This document shows positions 1-10,629 of a stretch of DNA of 64,000 nt, in pieces. The DNA is from Dipteronia dyeriana (lineage: Eukaryota; Streptophyta; Magnoliopsida; Sapindales; Sapindaceae): assembly GCA_032871835.1 (NCBI GenBank), contig CM065297.1, positions 65,025,253 to 65,089,252 on the forward strand, in the 5' to 3' direction. Position numbers and translations under genes: made by a program. The notes under the pieces were generated by a model. That model was not told where the DNA came from. It saw only the letters and a list, made by a program, of their open reading frames with translations, and made no database searches. Positions within the stretch are counted from its first letter, which is position 1, and each line of letters opens with the position of its first letter.

Positions 1-97
1 GAGTTTTGTACACTTTAGTGGTTGTTTTACATTTAGGCAACTTTTTACATTGGATTTGAAAGGCTCTTCTCATTTTCTTTCTTTTTTTTTTCTCTCT

Positions 98-118
98 CCC
101 CCCCCCCCCCCCCCCCCC
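98..118. repeat. Homopolymer C tract (21 C) next to T-rich run
   Basis: A run of 21 C follows a TC-rich stretch and is followed by a T run. On the minus strand this is a G-run in the 3' non-coding part of the Athila-type element. Its length may vary or be miscounted in assembly. Confidence 0.9.
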
Positions 119-885
119 TCTTTTTTTTAAATAAAGTGGTGCAATTTACACAATGATCCTAAGTACACACTAATTGAATTCATTTTGGTACATTACTCTT
201 TGGGGCTTCCATCTTCATTTTCTCAAGACATGATCATTGCTATGGGAAAGTCAATAGTTTGAGTCTAATGTGGCATAGATGTAACATGGGGTGGATATGG
301 TGATTGGGTTTAGTGTGTAGGTTCACATTCTTTTGACATTGAGAACGTGTTTGGGTAATTTTAGGTGGCTAAAACACATTGCGTACGTCATCTCTATAGG
401 TACGAGTCTAGCAAGAAAACAAGGTAAATCATATGAGGCCAACATTCAAAAGTTTGTTCTTTAATGTTCAATGCAATGAGAAGAGGTCCTTTTTCTCATT
501 CCTAATATATACATGATGAGTGTTTAGATAATAGAATTGAAAATCACTCTTGTGGATGGCAATTAAGCTCTCATGGGTAGTCTTCATTAATGATCTAGAC
601 ATCTCAAGCGCGCTACCTCATTCACTAACTCACAATGAGTCAAGTAGGATGCGTGTAAGCAATGTGGTGCAGCTTTGGCCAACACAGCTCTAGAGTGATA
701 CATGACATACCAAAAATGTCCTACAACGGCTCATACCATAACCCTTGTTGCTCAAAAATTTTGCCTCAAAATTTGTAGAAATTTGACTCAAAAACACGCC
801 ATCATGCAAAAATAATTTTTTTTTGGACAAAGCTCACGAAACAATCAAGTAAGACACACAAGAACAAAAGCTACTCACTGAATGG

Positions 886-930
886 CCGCACCCCCAAACC
901 TAAATGAAACATTGTCCTCAATGTTTGCCC
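886..930 (-). other. Conserved post-pol motif of Athila-type element
   Basis: Read on the minus strand this stretch has 'cattgaggacaatgttt' followed by 'aggtttgggggtg'. Plant Ty3/gypsy elements commonly carry 'ATTGAGGACAAT' then a G-rich stretch just downstream of integrase. Its closeness to the protease remnant argues for a deletion of most of pol. The 1-885 stretch to its left holds no recognisable coding sequence. Confidence 0.5.
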
Positions 931-1329
931 ATATGAAATGAATGAACAATGTAGGCTTAGAAGCGGGAAAGTAGCCAAACACAACACTGCATAAAAAATA
1001 AACACTACCAAAGCCTAAAAGCTAGGCACATTACAACTCCACACACCTAGAACTATACAAAAATATAAATTGCATATAAAAGCTTGAAAATAGAACTACT
1101 ATTTACAAGAGTTATACCTCCCTTGGTGATTTCAAGTTGGGTCATCAAGCAAGGCTATTGACTAGGGCTCATCAAACACCCATTTCATTTTCAACTTATG
1201 TGAGGCATAGAATGATCTCACCCAAAACCCATTCACTCTTTTTGTTTCTTCAAATGCACATGTGTTCTTCCTTTTATCTCTTTTTTCACTTTTTTCTCTC
1301 ATATGTGAGTTTTACTTCTTGCTCGTGTC

Positions 1330-2150
1330 ACCACATGAAACCGGTTTACGACATCCTTCACAATCTTTGTCAATCAAATTTTGAACCACACAAGCTTCAA
1401 GTAGTTTCTACGAATTTTCCTCTTTCAAAACTTCCACCTTTGGAGGACTCAAAGCATCAACTTTACAACAATTTTCATATTGAGAGGGGTTTTTGGTGTC
1501 CTTGAACATGTCGAACATAACTTTTTCATCATTAATCCTCAAGGTCAATTTGTCTTCCTTGTGATCGACCAAGGCCCCACTAGTTTTCAAGAATGGTCTC
1601 CCAAGAATTAACGGGATCTCAACATCTTCTTCCATTTCTTAAATTACAAAATCAATCGGAAAGAAGAATTTGCCCACTTTCATCAAAATATCCTCTATAA
1701 CTCCATATGGGAACTTGATAAATCGATCCGCCAATTGGAGAGTCACACTTATAGGCTTCACTTCTCTCAATCCCAACTTCTTGAATATGGAGTACGACAT
1801 CAAGTTGATGCTCGCTCTTGATTGAATTAGTGCTTGACCGAACTCTAATTCCTTATTTTACACGGAATTGTGAACCTTCCAAGATATTTTAATTTTAGAG
1901 GGAGTTTGTTTTGGAGAAAGCGCTGTATTTTTCCATTAGAGCTATCGTCTCACAATCCTCCAACTTCTTCTTATTTGATAGGATCTTTTCAAAAACTTCA
2001 CATATGTTGGCATTTGAGCCAGCACTTCGGCGAATGGGATGTTGATGTGTAGTTTCCTAAATATCTCTAAAAGTTTTGTGAAGCTTTGAGCATCCTTATG
2101 TTTCTTGAGGCGTTATGGATATGGGATTGGAGGGACATATGCCTTGACTA
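1330..2150 (-). pseudogene. Athila gag-protease linker and aspartic protease remnant
   Basis: Minus-strand translation gives the gag-protease linker ('YVPPIPYP', 'LHINIPFAE') near 2110-1990, then 'ASINLM' near 1820 and 'PLILGRPFL' near 1610-1585, followed by a tail ending near 1330. In Athila proteases the catalytic motif is D-L-G-A-S-I-N-L-M. Here the residues before A-S are Q-S-R, so the catalytic Asp is gone, and stops and frameshifts interrupt the frame. It was an aspartic protease that matured Gag-Pol; it cannot work now. No RT domain follows. Function comes from family resemblance, the damage is seen directly. Confidence 0.75.
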
Positions 2151-3801
2151 GTGGTGGAGGAGGTAGATCAAAAAATGTGTTGGGTAGATCATCTTCTTTC
2201 TTTTCTTCATCTCTATGGAATTTCGTGGTACAATCTTCATCTCTCTTTCCTCCACCTTCTTTCTCAAATTTTTTCTCTTGGTCAAATTCCTTAGGTAGCT
2301 TCACTTGTTTACAACTCCTCAATGATATTGCCATACATTGGTCTCTTAGGTTGATTTCCATATTACTAGGCAACACACCTTGTTGTCTCTCTTGGATTGC
2401 CTTAGCCATTTGCCCCATTTGCACCTCTAAATTCTTGATCGATGCTTAAGAATGTTGTGTAACTTGATCTATCTTTGCATCAAGTTTCTTTAATGCCAAG
2501 TCTTGGGTCTCCATTTGATTATCAAGCTTAACCATGTATTTGGACAACAACTCTTCAATTGTCGGTTTTCTCTCGGTTAGATGTTGGTAGGGTTGATTTT
2601 GGAAGTGGGGTTGTTGGTTAGGAATGGCTTGTTTTGGTAGAGTGAATCTAGGTGGTTTGAAAGTTGTTTGGTGTTGTTGGGGTTGTAGGTTGTCTTTCCA
2701 TGAGAAGTTATGGTGATTTCTCCACCCTGGATTGTAGGTGTTGGAATAAGGTTTATTATTTGGGTTAGGGTTTTGGTTTTGGTTGTTGGAGTTGGGGTAG
2801 GGAATATTATTATTGTAGTTCACATAAAAGACTTGTTTCATGGAACCGGTTGCAAATGGGTTTCCTGCTTCGTAATCTACACTTGTATGAGGCCCCGAAC
2901 ACAAATCACACTTCACCATATTCACTTGGGCTACACTAGAGCTTGCCAACTTGCTAACTTTGTTGGATAAACCCTCTATTTGAGCTTGTATTGTAGTCAT
3001 TTGATCGACTGCCACTATGCCAGGTGCATTTTTTGGCACCTTCCGGTCATCCCCCAGTGACTATTTGCAACTGACATGTCTTTAATTAAATCATAGTCTT
3101 TGTCCATTGACTTGTCCATCAAAGAACTACCCGCCAAAGCATCCATAAATTAGCGAGTGGTTAAGTTCATACCCTAGTAGAATTTCTCTACAATTGACCA
3201 TTTCGACCTCCAATGACATAGACATTTCCTCAACAACTCTTTGTATCTCTCCCATGCTTGATATAAGGATTCCGATTCAAATTGGGAGAATTCATGAATT
3301 TCATTCATCAATTGTGCCGCCTTTCCCAGAGGGAAGTACTTACTTAGGAATGCTTGGGCCAACACATCCCAAGTAGTGATCGATCCTGGTGCCATTGAGT
3401 CATACCAAGCCTTAGCTCGATCCTTTAATAAGAAAGGGAAGCTCCTCAACCGAAACGCATTGTCTGTAGCCCCGTTGATTTTAAATGTTGAGCAAATATG
3501 GTAAAAATTCCTCGAATGTCCGTTTGGGTCTTCACTTGGTAAACCTCCAAATTGTCCCATCATTGTCAACATTTAAAGATATGGGATTTAATCTCAAAGT
3601 TATTCGCGACTACCGTCGGGAGTTGAATTGGCGATATGTTTGGATCCCTTGGCATCACATAATCTCTCATGGCCCTCTCATTTTCTCCGTTTTGCTCATT
3701 TCACCCCTCTTGGGTTGCAACTAGTATGCAACACCTTCTATTTCTCCAGGCCGTTCTTCAATATCCAGATCGAACCTCAAATCCTGTAAATTGTTGCTCA
3801 T
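2150..3801 (-). pseudogene. Athila-type gag (capsid/nucleocapsid), broken
   Basis: The likely start is the minus-strand ATG at 3801, opening M-S-N-N-L-Q-D-L and 114 bases inside the primer site. The retrotransposon gag core lies at 3572-3174 ('FRLRSFPFLLKDRAKAWYDS', 'SLYQAWERYKELL'). Further on, 3039-2446 carries an Asn/Pro/Gln-rich linker with 'CDLCSGPHTSVDY', a zinc knuckle whose last Cys is replaced by Tyr. The segment 2424-2113 carries 'MGQMAKAIQ' and 'AISLRS', typical of Athila gag C-termini. An in-frame stop interrupts the first 80 bases and several frameshifts separate the blocks. Gag would have formed the virus-like particle. Confident as family, non-functional. Confidence 0.85.
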
Positions 3802-3914
3802 TGTACTATGATGCATACAATAGCAACCGCTTACAACCATAAGAAAATGAACAAAAAGTAAAAGGTCTAAATTTGTAATGAATCAACTAGTAATGATATC
3901 AATATACCGGTCAA

Positions 3915-3932
3915 TCCCTGACAGCGATGCCA
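3915..3932 (-). other. Primer binding site (tRNA-Asp type), mutated
   Basis: On the minus strand the site reads tggcatcgctgtcaggga. The expected complement of the plant tRNA-Asp 3' end is TGGCGCCGTTGCCGGGGA, so 13 of 18 positions agree. It lies 5 bases inside the LTR end, as expected. Decayed but well placed. Confidence 0.65.
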
Positions 3933-3937
3933 AAAAT

Positions 3938-5831
3938 TGATCACTACTAAATGAGCACCTGAAATAGTACGGAGCTGTGGGAGTAGTATAATGATAATAA
4001 AGTTTGTTCCACAAGGATTGATGATTGATTACCATAATTGATTGATTGATTGATTTCTATTTATACAAGCAAATGTTTGAAGTTTTAATTAAACTGCTAA
4101 CACCAATTAAATTAAACAACAATTAGAGTGCAATTAGTGGAACTTAAACAAACAAGCAAGCAAGGCAAAGTCACACACAAGCAAGTGATTGTATTACTAT
4201 TAGGAACTTAGGCTAAGACCTTGAATCCACCTAACCAATCCTCTCTAATTTATAGTCACACCATTAAGGATAAATTATGTAAATGTAAATATAGAATCAT
4301 GAATCCTCCCTTTGTCTCTACTCTCTCTCGAGTAATAAAAACAACACTTATATGCACCAATAACCTATCTCTCGATGGTCATACAAAATACACACAAGTT
4401 CATTAAGCTTAGTGGTTCACTAAGTGAGTCCTAGAGACTAGCCTCAAGTATTTCTACCTTACTAGACCTCTATCATGCATTTCATCGAACATGTTATGTG
4501 GTTCTCCTTCCGGTACATCACACGACCAAATAAACATCAAATGCTAGCTAGACACTCCATGTTAATTAAAGCATGAAACATATATACATAAACAGAAGCA
4601 ATATGAATAAAGTGGTGGTCTTTAATAGTAAATCATGGTAAAGGTTTCATCTTGGCCTTAGCCAAGATGGATTTAGTACATACTATAAAAAATGGCTACA
4701 AAAGATGTGACTTTCATACAAGCCATAATCAAATACAAGTGCTAAACGAAAGAAAGAAAGGTTAAGAATAAAATAAGTATAGATATCCTCTCTCTTGGTT
4801 GGTTGAATATGCTTGACTTGTTCTTTCTCTTGATGCTCCGTCCTATGCTCCAAGGTTGGGTTTTTCTGGTGGGAAACTGTGGGAAGGTTGGGTATTTAGT
4901 GTTTAGTAGAGTGGATTTGAAATTTGGATAATGCTCCGCTCTATGCTCCAAGGTTGGGTTCATGTGGTGGGAAATTATGGGAAGGTTAGGTATTTGGTGT
5001 TAGTAGAGTGGATTTGAAATTTGGATGATGGATTAGAGGTTCGATGAAGTAATTTGGTGAAGGATTTAGGTGATTTGGTGAAGGATTTGGGTGATTTGGT
5101 TAAAGATTTGGGTGAAGGGTAAAGGATTTGGGTGGAAGGTGGTGTCTTGGACGTTTTGGATTGTAATGAGAGAAGTTAGAGTTCAAGGATCGTGCAAGAG
5201 GTCCCAAAGAAGTGCTAAAAATGGGGTATTTATATGTTTAGAAGTAGGGCACAAAATCCTAGACGTTCTGCTGAGTTGGACATGTGAGCTGGTGTTGAGC
5301 TGGTCGAGTGGCACTTAACTAGTGCCACTCTACTGAGAATATGCACTGGTGAGGGTGTGTTGGTCGACCAGCGCTTCACCAGTTCCAATCTACTAATGTT
5401 TTGAGATGGTGAGGGTGCGCTGGTCGAGTGGCACCTTACCCGCACCACATCTTGATTCTCTGCTTCTTCAATGGTTTCCAGCCATACGTACTGTTACAGA
5501 AACGGTCATAACTCCCTTTCAAAATTTTTCTATTGCAATCTGTAAAAACAACTAGAATTAGACATCTAGGGATTTATGAATATATTTGGATCTCAACTTG
5601 ATTCATTTTGAGCTAAGAGATATGACTTTCCGAAGTTGGGTGGTCTGCATGAGCCTTCACAAATTCAGCCCATAAAATCTCCAAAACTCTTCAATTAAGC
5701 TCAAATACCTTATTTATGGTATGATACCTACACACACCTTACAAAACATATTATAGACCAAAATATACTAAAAAACGAGAACAAATGATAGGAAATGGGG
5801 ATCTCAAATAGGTCTAAATATTGCCCGATCA
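3938..5831 (-). repeat. 5' LTR of the Athila-type element
   Basis: On the minus strand it starts TGATCGGGCA at 5831 and ends TGATCA at 3938, giving 1894 bp. A TATA-like ATATAAATACCCC lies near 5238-5226 on the minus strand. The right boundary is sharp because SIRE-like LTR sequence, also seen at 16113 onward, resumes at 5832. The partner LTR is outside the window. The stretch near 4741-5110 contains repeated 'ggaaggttgggtatttagtg' and 'gatttggtgaagg' phrases, a short local duplication. Confidence 0.75.
5225..5238 (-). promoter_or_regulatory. TATA-like box of the Athila LTR promoter
   Basis: The minus strand reads ATATAAATACCCC inside the 5' LTR, at a position suitable for a U3 promoter driving the genomic RNA. 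Motif seen; use inferred. Confidence 0.35.
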
Positions 5832-5934
5832 TGCTTCTTCTCTTGAAGTTTTGAGAGCCTAAGCTACCCTTACATCAAACCCCAAAATGTGGTTTGTTCA
5901 AGAAATGAGCCAGTAAATAAATAAGGACTTTTCA
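5832..5934 (-). repeat. 3' LTR remnant of SIRE-1
   Basis: About 100 bases match the end of the right LTR (16113-16220): both read 'gagagcctaagctaccc' and 'tggtttgttca' in step. The remainder of this LTR lies beyond the Athila-type insertion, left of the window. The terminus has lost a few bases relative to the other LTR. Confidence 0.8.
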
Positions 5935-5949
5935 ATCTCCCTCTTTGGC
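5935..5949 (-). other. Polypurine tract of SIRE-1
   Basis: The minus strand reads gccaaagagggagat immediately before the 3' LTR. SIRE-like elements use a G/A-rich tract here to prime plus-strand DNA synthesis. Confidence 0.6.
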
Positions 5950-7113
5950 TATTTCGTGACAAAACCACCACTCACATTGATCCTCATAAAAATAGAAAAT
6001 TGAAGCACCAAGAATATATTCAACATTATAAAGATATATATATATATATATAACTTCAGATCTTCAATCTTTAATATCTTGAATCTTTAATATCTTGTAG
6101 AACTATCAACCCTTCAAAATAAAAACAACTGCACTTTCCAAATCAAGTGTATGTGAGGTGATCAAGTGAACATAAAACAAAAGCATTTGCATTTAATAGT
6201 ATGAGTACAACATCATGCAATGTATGTGAATGCAATGCTCTCCTTCAAAGGGTTACTCCTCCTTACCATATTTTACTCCCCTTTTTTGTCATGATATAGG
6301 CAAATGAGTATTCCCCAACTGGGTCACTCGTAGCAAAGAGATATAGTAGCATATAAGATATCTGCATAATCATATAAGCCACATTTATACAACTTAATTA
6401 ATAGAAGTGAAACAAGAAGATTTATCTTATGAAAATGTGTGAATCAAAAATATTTTGTATATAAGACATGTTGCATTCAAGTCCAAAATAAAATGGTATT
6501 TGGTAAAGCAACTTACAAAGTTGTCCAATAGAATTCAAACCAATTTCACTATTAGTCATGAGAGAAGCAAGGATATAGAGATTTTATAGATGTCAATTTT
6601 AAGAGCAACTATATCCAACTTTATAAGTGAAATGTGACATGAGTGACTTTACACCCTATTTGATTTTTCCGGGTAAGATACCTGTATGATAGTAGCCATG
6701 TTCAATTAATAAAGAAAGAGAGAAATTTCATTTGAGTCTCACTAGTTTTTCACACATTGTTTTGCATTTAAATATTGCAATCATCAATTCTTGCTTTTTC
6801 ATGTTTCATTAGCATGTCATTAAAAAAAATCATCATGTCATGGAGATAACTATAGGTCATTCAACATGTATGTCTTATGTAGATCTCCTAGTCCAAAAAT
6901 GAATGTTTGAACATAAATAAGACATGGATTGTAATCAAAGCAAGGTTCACACTTATTAAAGAAAATATCATATAATATAGGTGCAACCAAGCTACTCAAG
7001 CAATTAATAAAGAAGCTTACAAATTTTCAAATTCTTGCACATGGCAAGTATGCAATAGCTCTCTTTGCTTGAGTTCTCTATATCGGATCAACCAAAATTC
7101 ATCACTCCACATG
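5950..7113 (-). other. SIRE-1 3' non-coding region
   Basis: About 1.16 kb between the pol stop and the polypurine tract. SIRE-like elements can carry an env-like frame here, but I see no frame worth naming on either strand. An (AT)n microsatellite lies at 6034-6052. Confidence 0.5.
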
Positions 7114-8448
7114 TCAAATCCCAATATATCTGCTAAGTGTTTTAAATAGAGTAGCATCTAAGGGTTTAGTAAATAAGTCCGTTAGTTGATCATTAGTACT
7201 TACATGTTCAAGTACTATGCATTTATTCTCAACTAGTTCTCTAATTAAATGATTGTGGATGTCAATATGCTTAGTTCTAGAATGTCGAACTAGATTCTTG
7301 GAAATATTAGTAACACTCATGTTATCACAAAAAAGAGTAAGAGTACCTTGGTTGAATCCGTAGTCCACTAGCATTTGCTTCATCTTAAGGAGTTGTGTGC
7401 ATCCACTCCCTGCGGCTATGTACTCGGCCTCTGTCGTAGACAAGGAAATTGAGTTTTGCTTATTGCAAAACCAAGAGACTAGATTGTTCTTAAGGAAGAG
7501 GCAACCGCCCAATGTGTTTTTCCTATCATCATAATTTCCTGCCCAATCCGCATCACTAAAGCCTACAAGACTAGCATTAGTGTCAAAAGAGTACCAAATC
7601 CCATAGTTTGATATCCTATTCACATAGCAAATTATTCTCTTAACGAAAAAGAGATGAGAATCTTTAGGATCCGATTGGTACCTAGCACACACACCCACAC
7701 TAAAAGAGATATCGGGCCTACTTGCGGTCAAATAAAGCAAGCTACCAATCATGCCTCGATATAGTGTTTGTTCCACACTTTTACCACTAGCATCCTTGCT
7801 TAGCTTCAAAGTAGTACTCATGGTTGTATTACAATATTTGGAATTTTCAAGACCAAATTTCTTCACTAGGTTTTTAGCATATTTAGATTGGGATATAAAG
7901 ATCCCATCATCCATTTGCTTAATTTGCAACCCTAGAAAGTAACTTAGCTCACCAACAAGACTCGTCTCAAATTCATGAGACATGATATCAACAAATTGTT
8001 GGACTTTGGTGTTTGTGGTGGAGCCAAAAACTATATCATCAATAAAAAATTTAAGCTATAAAGAGCTCATCATTGTCTTTCTTAATGAATAAAGTCTTGT
8101 CAACACTACCCAATGAGTAGCCATTGTCAACAAGGTATAGAGTGATGCATACATACCAAGCCCACAGGGCTTGTTTCAGCCCATATAAAGCCTTCCGAGG
8201 TGACAGACATGATGAGGGTGGTATGGATCCAGAAACCCTTTGGGTTGCTCAACAAACACTTCCTCTTGCAAGAGGCCATTGAGGAAGGCACTATTAACAT
8301 CCATTTGATGCAATTTGAATTTATGCAAACAAGAGATGGATAAAAGAAGCTTAATGGACTCTAGATGGGCAATGGGGAGCAAAAGTCTCCTCAAAGTCGA
8401 TTCCCTCAATTTGAAAGTATCCTTATGCTACAAGCCTAGACTTGTTTC
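7114..8448 (-). pseudogene. SIRE-1 pol, C-terminal part: reverse transcriptase and RNase H
   Basis: Minus-strand blocks: 8448-8176 RT finger/palm ('FEETFAP', 'QMDVNSAFLNG'), 8050-8011 the RT catalytic box as F-I-D-D-I-V-F-G, 7983-7114 the rest of RT and RNase H ('YFLGLQIKQM', 'LYRGMIGSLLYLTASRPDI', 'FSDADWAG', 'STTEAEYIA', 'CDNMSVTNI', 'TKHIDI', 'DLFTKPLD'). Copia RT usually has Y-V-D-D; here Phe-Ile replace the first two residues and both Asp are kept. Frameshifts near 8176 and 8050 and in-frame stops make it dead. The upstream half continues at 10635 after the inserted J LTR. Confidence 0.9.
8444..8448. other. Target-site duplication gtttc (J copy 1), left
   Basis: Exact 5-bp match to 10630-10634 on the other side of the solo LTR, the size made by plant LTR-retrotransposon integrases. 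Confidence 0.9.
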
Positions 8449-10629
8449 TGTTGAGATTATGCTCTATAGCAAGAGTATAATAATGTATATGACAATCTTT
8501 TCATATAAATAAAGTGATTTCTAGTTTAATAAATCTTGTAGCATTTATAGTTTAATTATTATAATTGTCAAAAGTAAATAATCATAAGGTCAAAAGACTA
8601 TGAGAAAAGAAGAATTGTTCATACATCTAGATATGTATGAAGTAGACACAATTCTTTAGTTAGTCTTGAATAATATTCACAACTTAAGAAAAAGGTTGGG
8701 CACCTTTATCTTATCAAAGTTGTAGATTCTTTTGCTAGCATTTGAGTGGAATCGAATGTGTTATGATGAGTCTAAAATCATCAAAGTGTGGTGTCTGTAG
8801 GCAAAAGAATCTAGTGCACTGGATGCATTGAATCGGATCACAATGAAATACTTTATCTAGAACCGTCAATGGATAAAAGTTTTCATTTAAAGACAATTAG
8901 AGATTCTATCTCAATCCTGAGATAAATGATGGACTTATGGTTGCAAGTGTTATCATTTGAGCTATCCATGAGTACGATTATATAGCATAGTCTATCCTCA
9001 ATAGTTTGGTGGTATTCATTTGTTAATCGATAAAGGACTTCATTTATAGATATGGACATCGTGGCTACATTTATTAAATGAGAGTACAATATCATCATAT
9101 AGATGTTTTGAGGTATTGGATATTAAATCTTACATTAAGTTTTCAATAATGTCAATTGAAAGATGGTTCTGGACAAGTCAAAATATCCAAGTTCAAAATG
9201 TGGCCATATGAGCAATTATGGTAACTTGGAGAGCTATAGGTGGTCTATGAGCTCTTGGCGATTACTAGTATTATTCACGAGGATACACTTTCTTCATTAA
9301 GATTGTCTAGGGTATGAATGAGAAATATTAACTTATTCTATCTTTATTTAAGAGTTCAATTTTATTTATTTAATGGAATTAACTAAAATTAATAGATTGT
9401 ACCTAAATGAATCATTTGTTGATTGTGATTAGGTTATGTCTATTGAAGCTCAAATTTAGATAGTCCGCCAAGATCCCCAATCCACACAAACTTGTATGGA
9501 TCACTTGATATATTCTACCAGACCAATTTAGGGGTCCATCTAGAATTGTATTAAGGCATGTGGATTTGTTTCTTTTTGTAAGAATGGGTCTAGTTCACAT
9601 GTGGACTTGTTATTAAGGTCCAATGGATTTAATAAAATAAGAAAAATAATATATATGCCTATGTAATGTCTTGGAATGCACGGCTAATGTATAAAAGCCT
9701 AATATAATATTTTTTATTTTACTATTTAATTAAATGGAAATTAATTAATTTGTTGATTAATTAATTATTTAATTAAAAGTCAAAATCTGTTTCCTAATAG
9801 GAGAATGTTTCCTAATATTATACTATTGTTGGTAGTATAATTAATATTAAATACTATATTTGATAAGTAGATAAATAAAAGGAATTATTTATCTAGTCAA
9901 ATTAAGATGTTTTTAATATGGTCACAAATACACTAATGAGTTGGATTAGGAGTCTTGGTGTAGAGAATTCTTTTTGGAAAATGATTATTGGTCACTAAGT
10001 AAATCCACCTAAGAATAGGATTCTTGCCTACCAAGTAAATCGTCTTTAGGTGAGGATTTGTGAACCTATAAATATAGGTTGTAAATTCCTACCAAGCCTT
10101 AGTTTTTGGTGTGAGAAGTTTTTTTTTATTGTTATAAAAAAAACTTCGTCCAACTCATTGTGTGAAGAATTCGGCTAAGCTTAGAAAAAAGAGGGAACGT
10201 TTTTGTTTTCAATAGTACATTAGTATCCTTTGCATCAAAAGGGTTTTATTTACAACATCGAATCAAGGTTCATGCGAGTTTCAATCAAATTGTTTGCTAA
10301 TTCACAAGTGACCGGACGTTCTTGGCTTTTCACTTAGAGGATTATTATGATTTACAAAGAAGAAGATTTTATTTATTTCCATCCTCAGGTATACAATTTA
10401 AAGAAAGGGAGCCCACACTTCTAGGTGATTCACGTTCGTGATTGGATTGGAAGATCTGGCGGATTCAATTCGACGTTAGTTCAATCGTCACCAAAAACAA
10501 GGTACGATACTTTTTATATACATCAATTAATCTAGGGTTAAGGTTCTTGTTATTAAAAAAGGAACATTTTTTTATACCAAACCCTAATTTCTACTCTTCT
10601 GCCGCGTTTTAAACAGATTTTTCCCTACA
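8449..10629 (+). mobile_element. Solo LTR, family J, copy 1 (in SIRE-1 pol)
   Basis: Starts TGTTGAGATTATGC and ends TTCCCTACA, matching the J LTR at 61627-63816 along its length (2181 versus 2190 bp). It is flanked by the same 5 bases, gtttc, at 8444-8448 and 10630-10634. No internal region is present, so it is a solo LTR left by recombination between two LTRs. Removing it and one repeat copy brings the SIRE-1 RT frame back together. A TATA-like cctataaatatagg lies at 10065-10078. Confidence 0.93.

Larger units (their letters stand above)
1..5831 (-). mobile_element. Athila-type Ty3/gypsy retrotransposon, 5' half, internally deleted
   Basis: A minus-strand element enters from the right with a TG...CA LTR (3938-5831), a tRNA-Asp type primer site, then gag and a protease remnant. 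The protein order and the phrases seen (gag 'WYDSM', 'SLYQAWERYKELL', 'AISLRS', protease 'LILGRPFL') are those of the Athila lineage. After the protease only about 400 bases separate it from a motif near 886-930 that normally follows the pol region, so RT, RNase H and integrase are missing. The 3' LTR lies off the left edge. The element was inserted in the 3' LTR of the SIRE-like copia element that starts at 5832. Lineage is established knowledge; the deletion is inferred from spacing. Confidence 0.8.
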
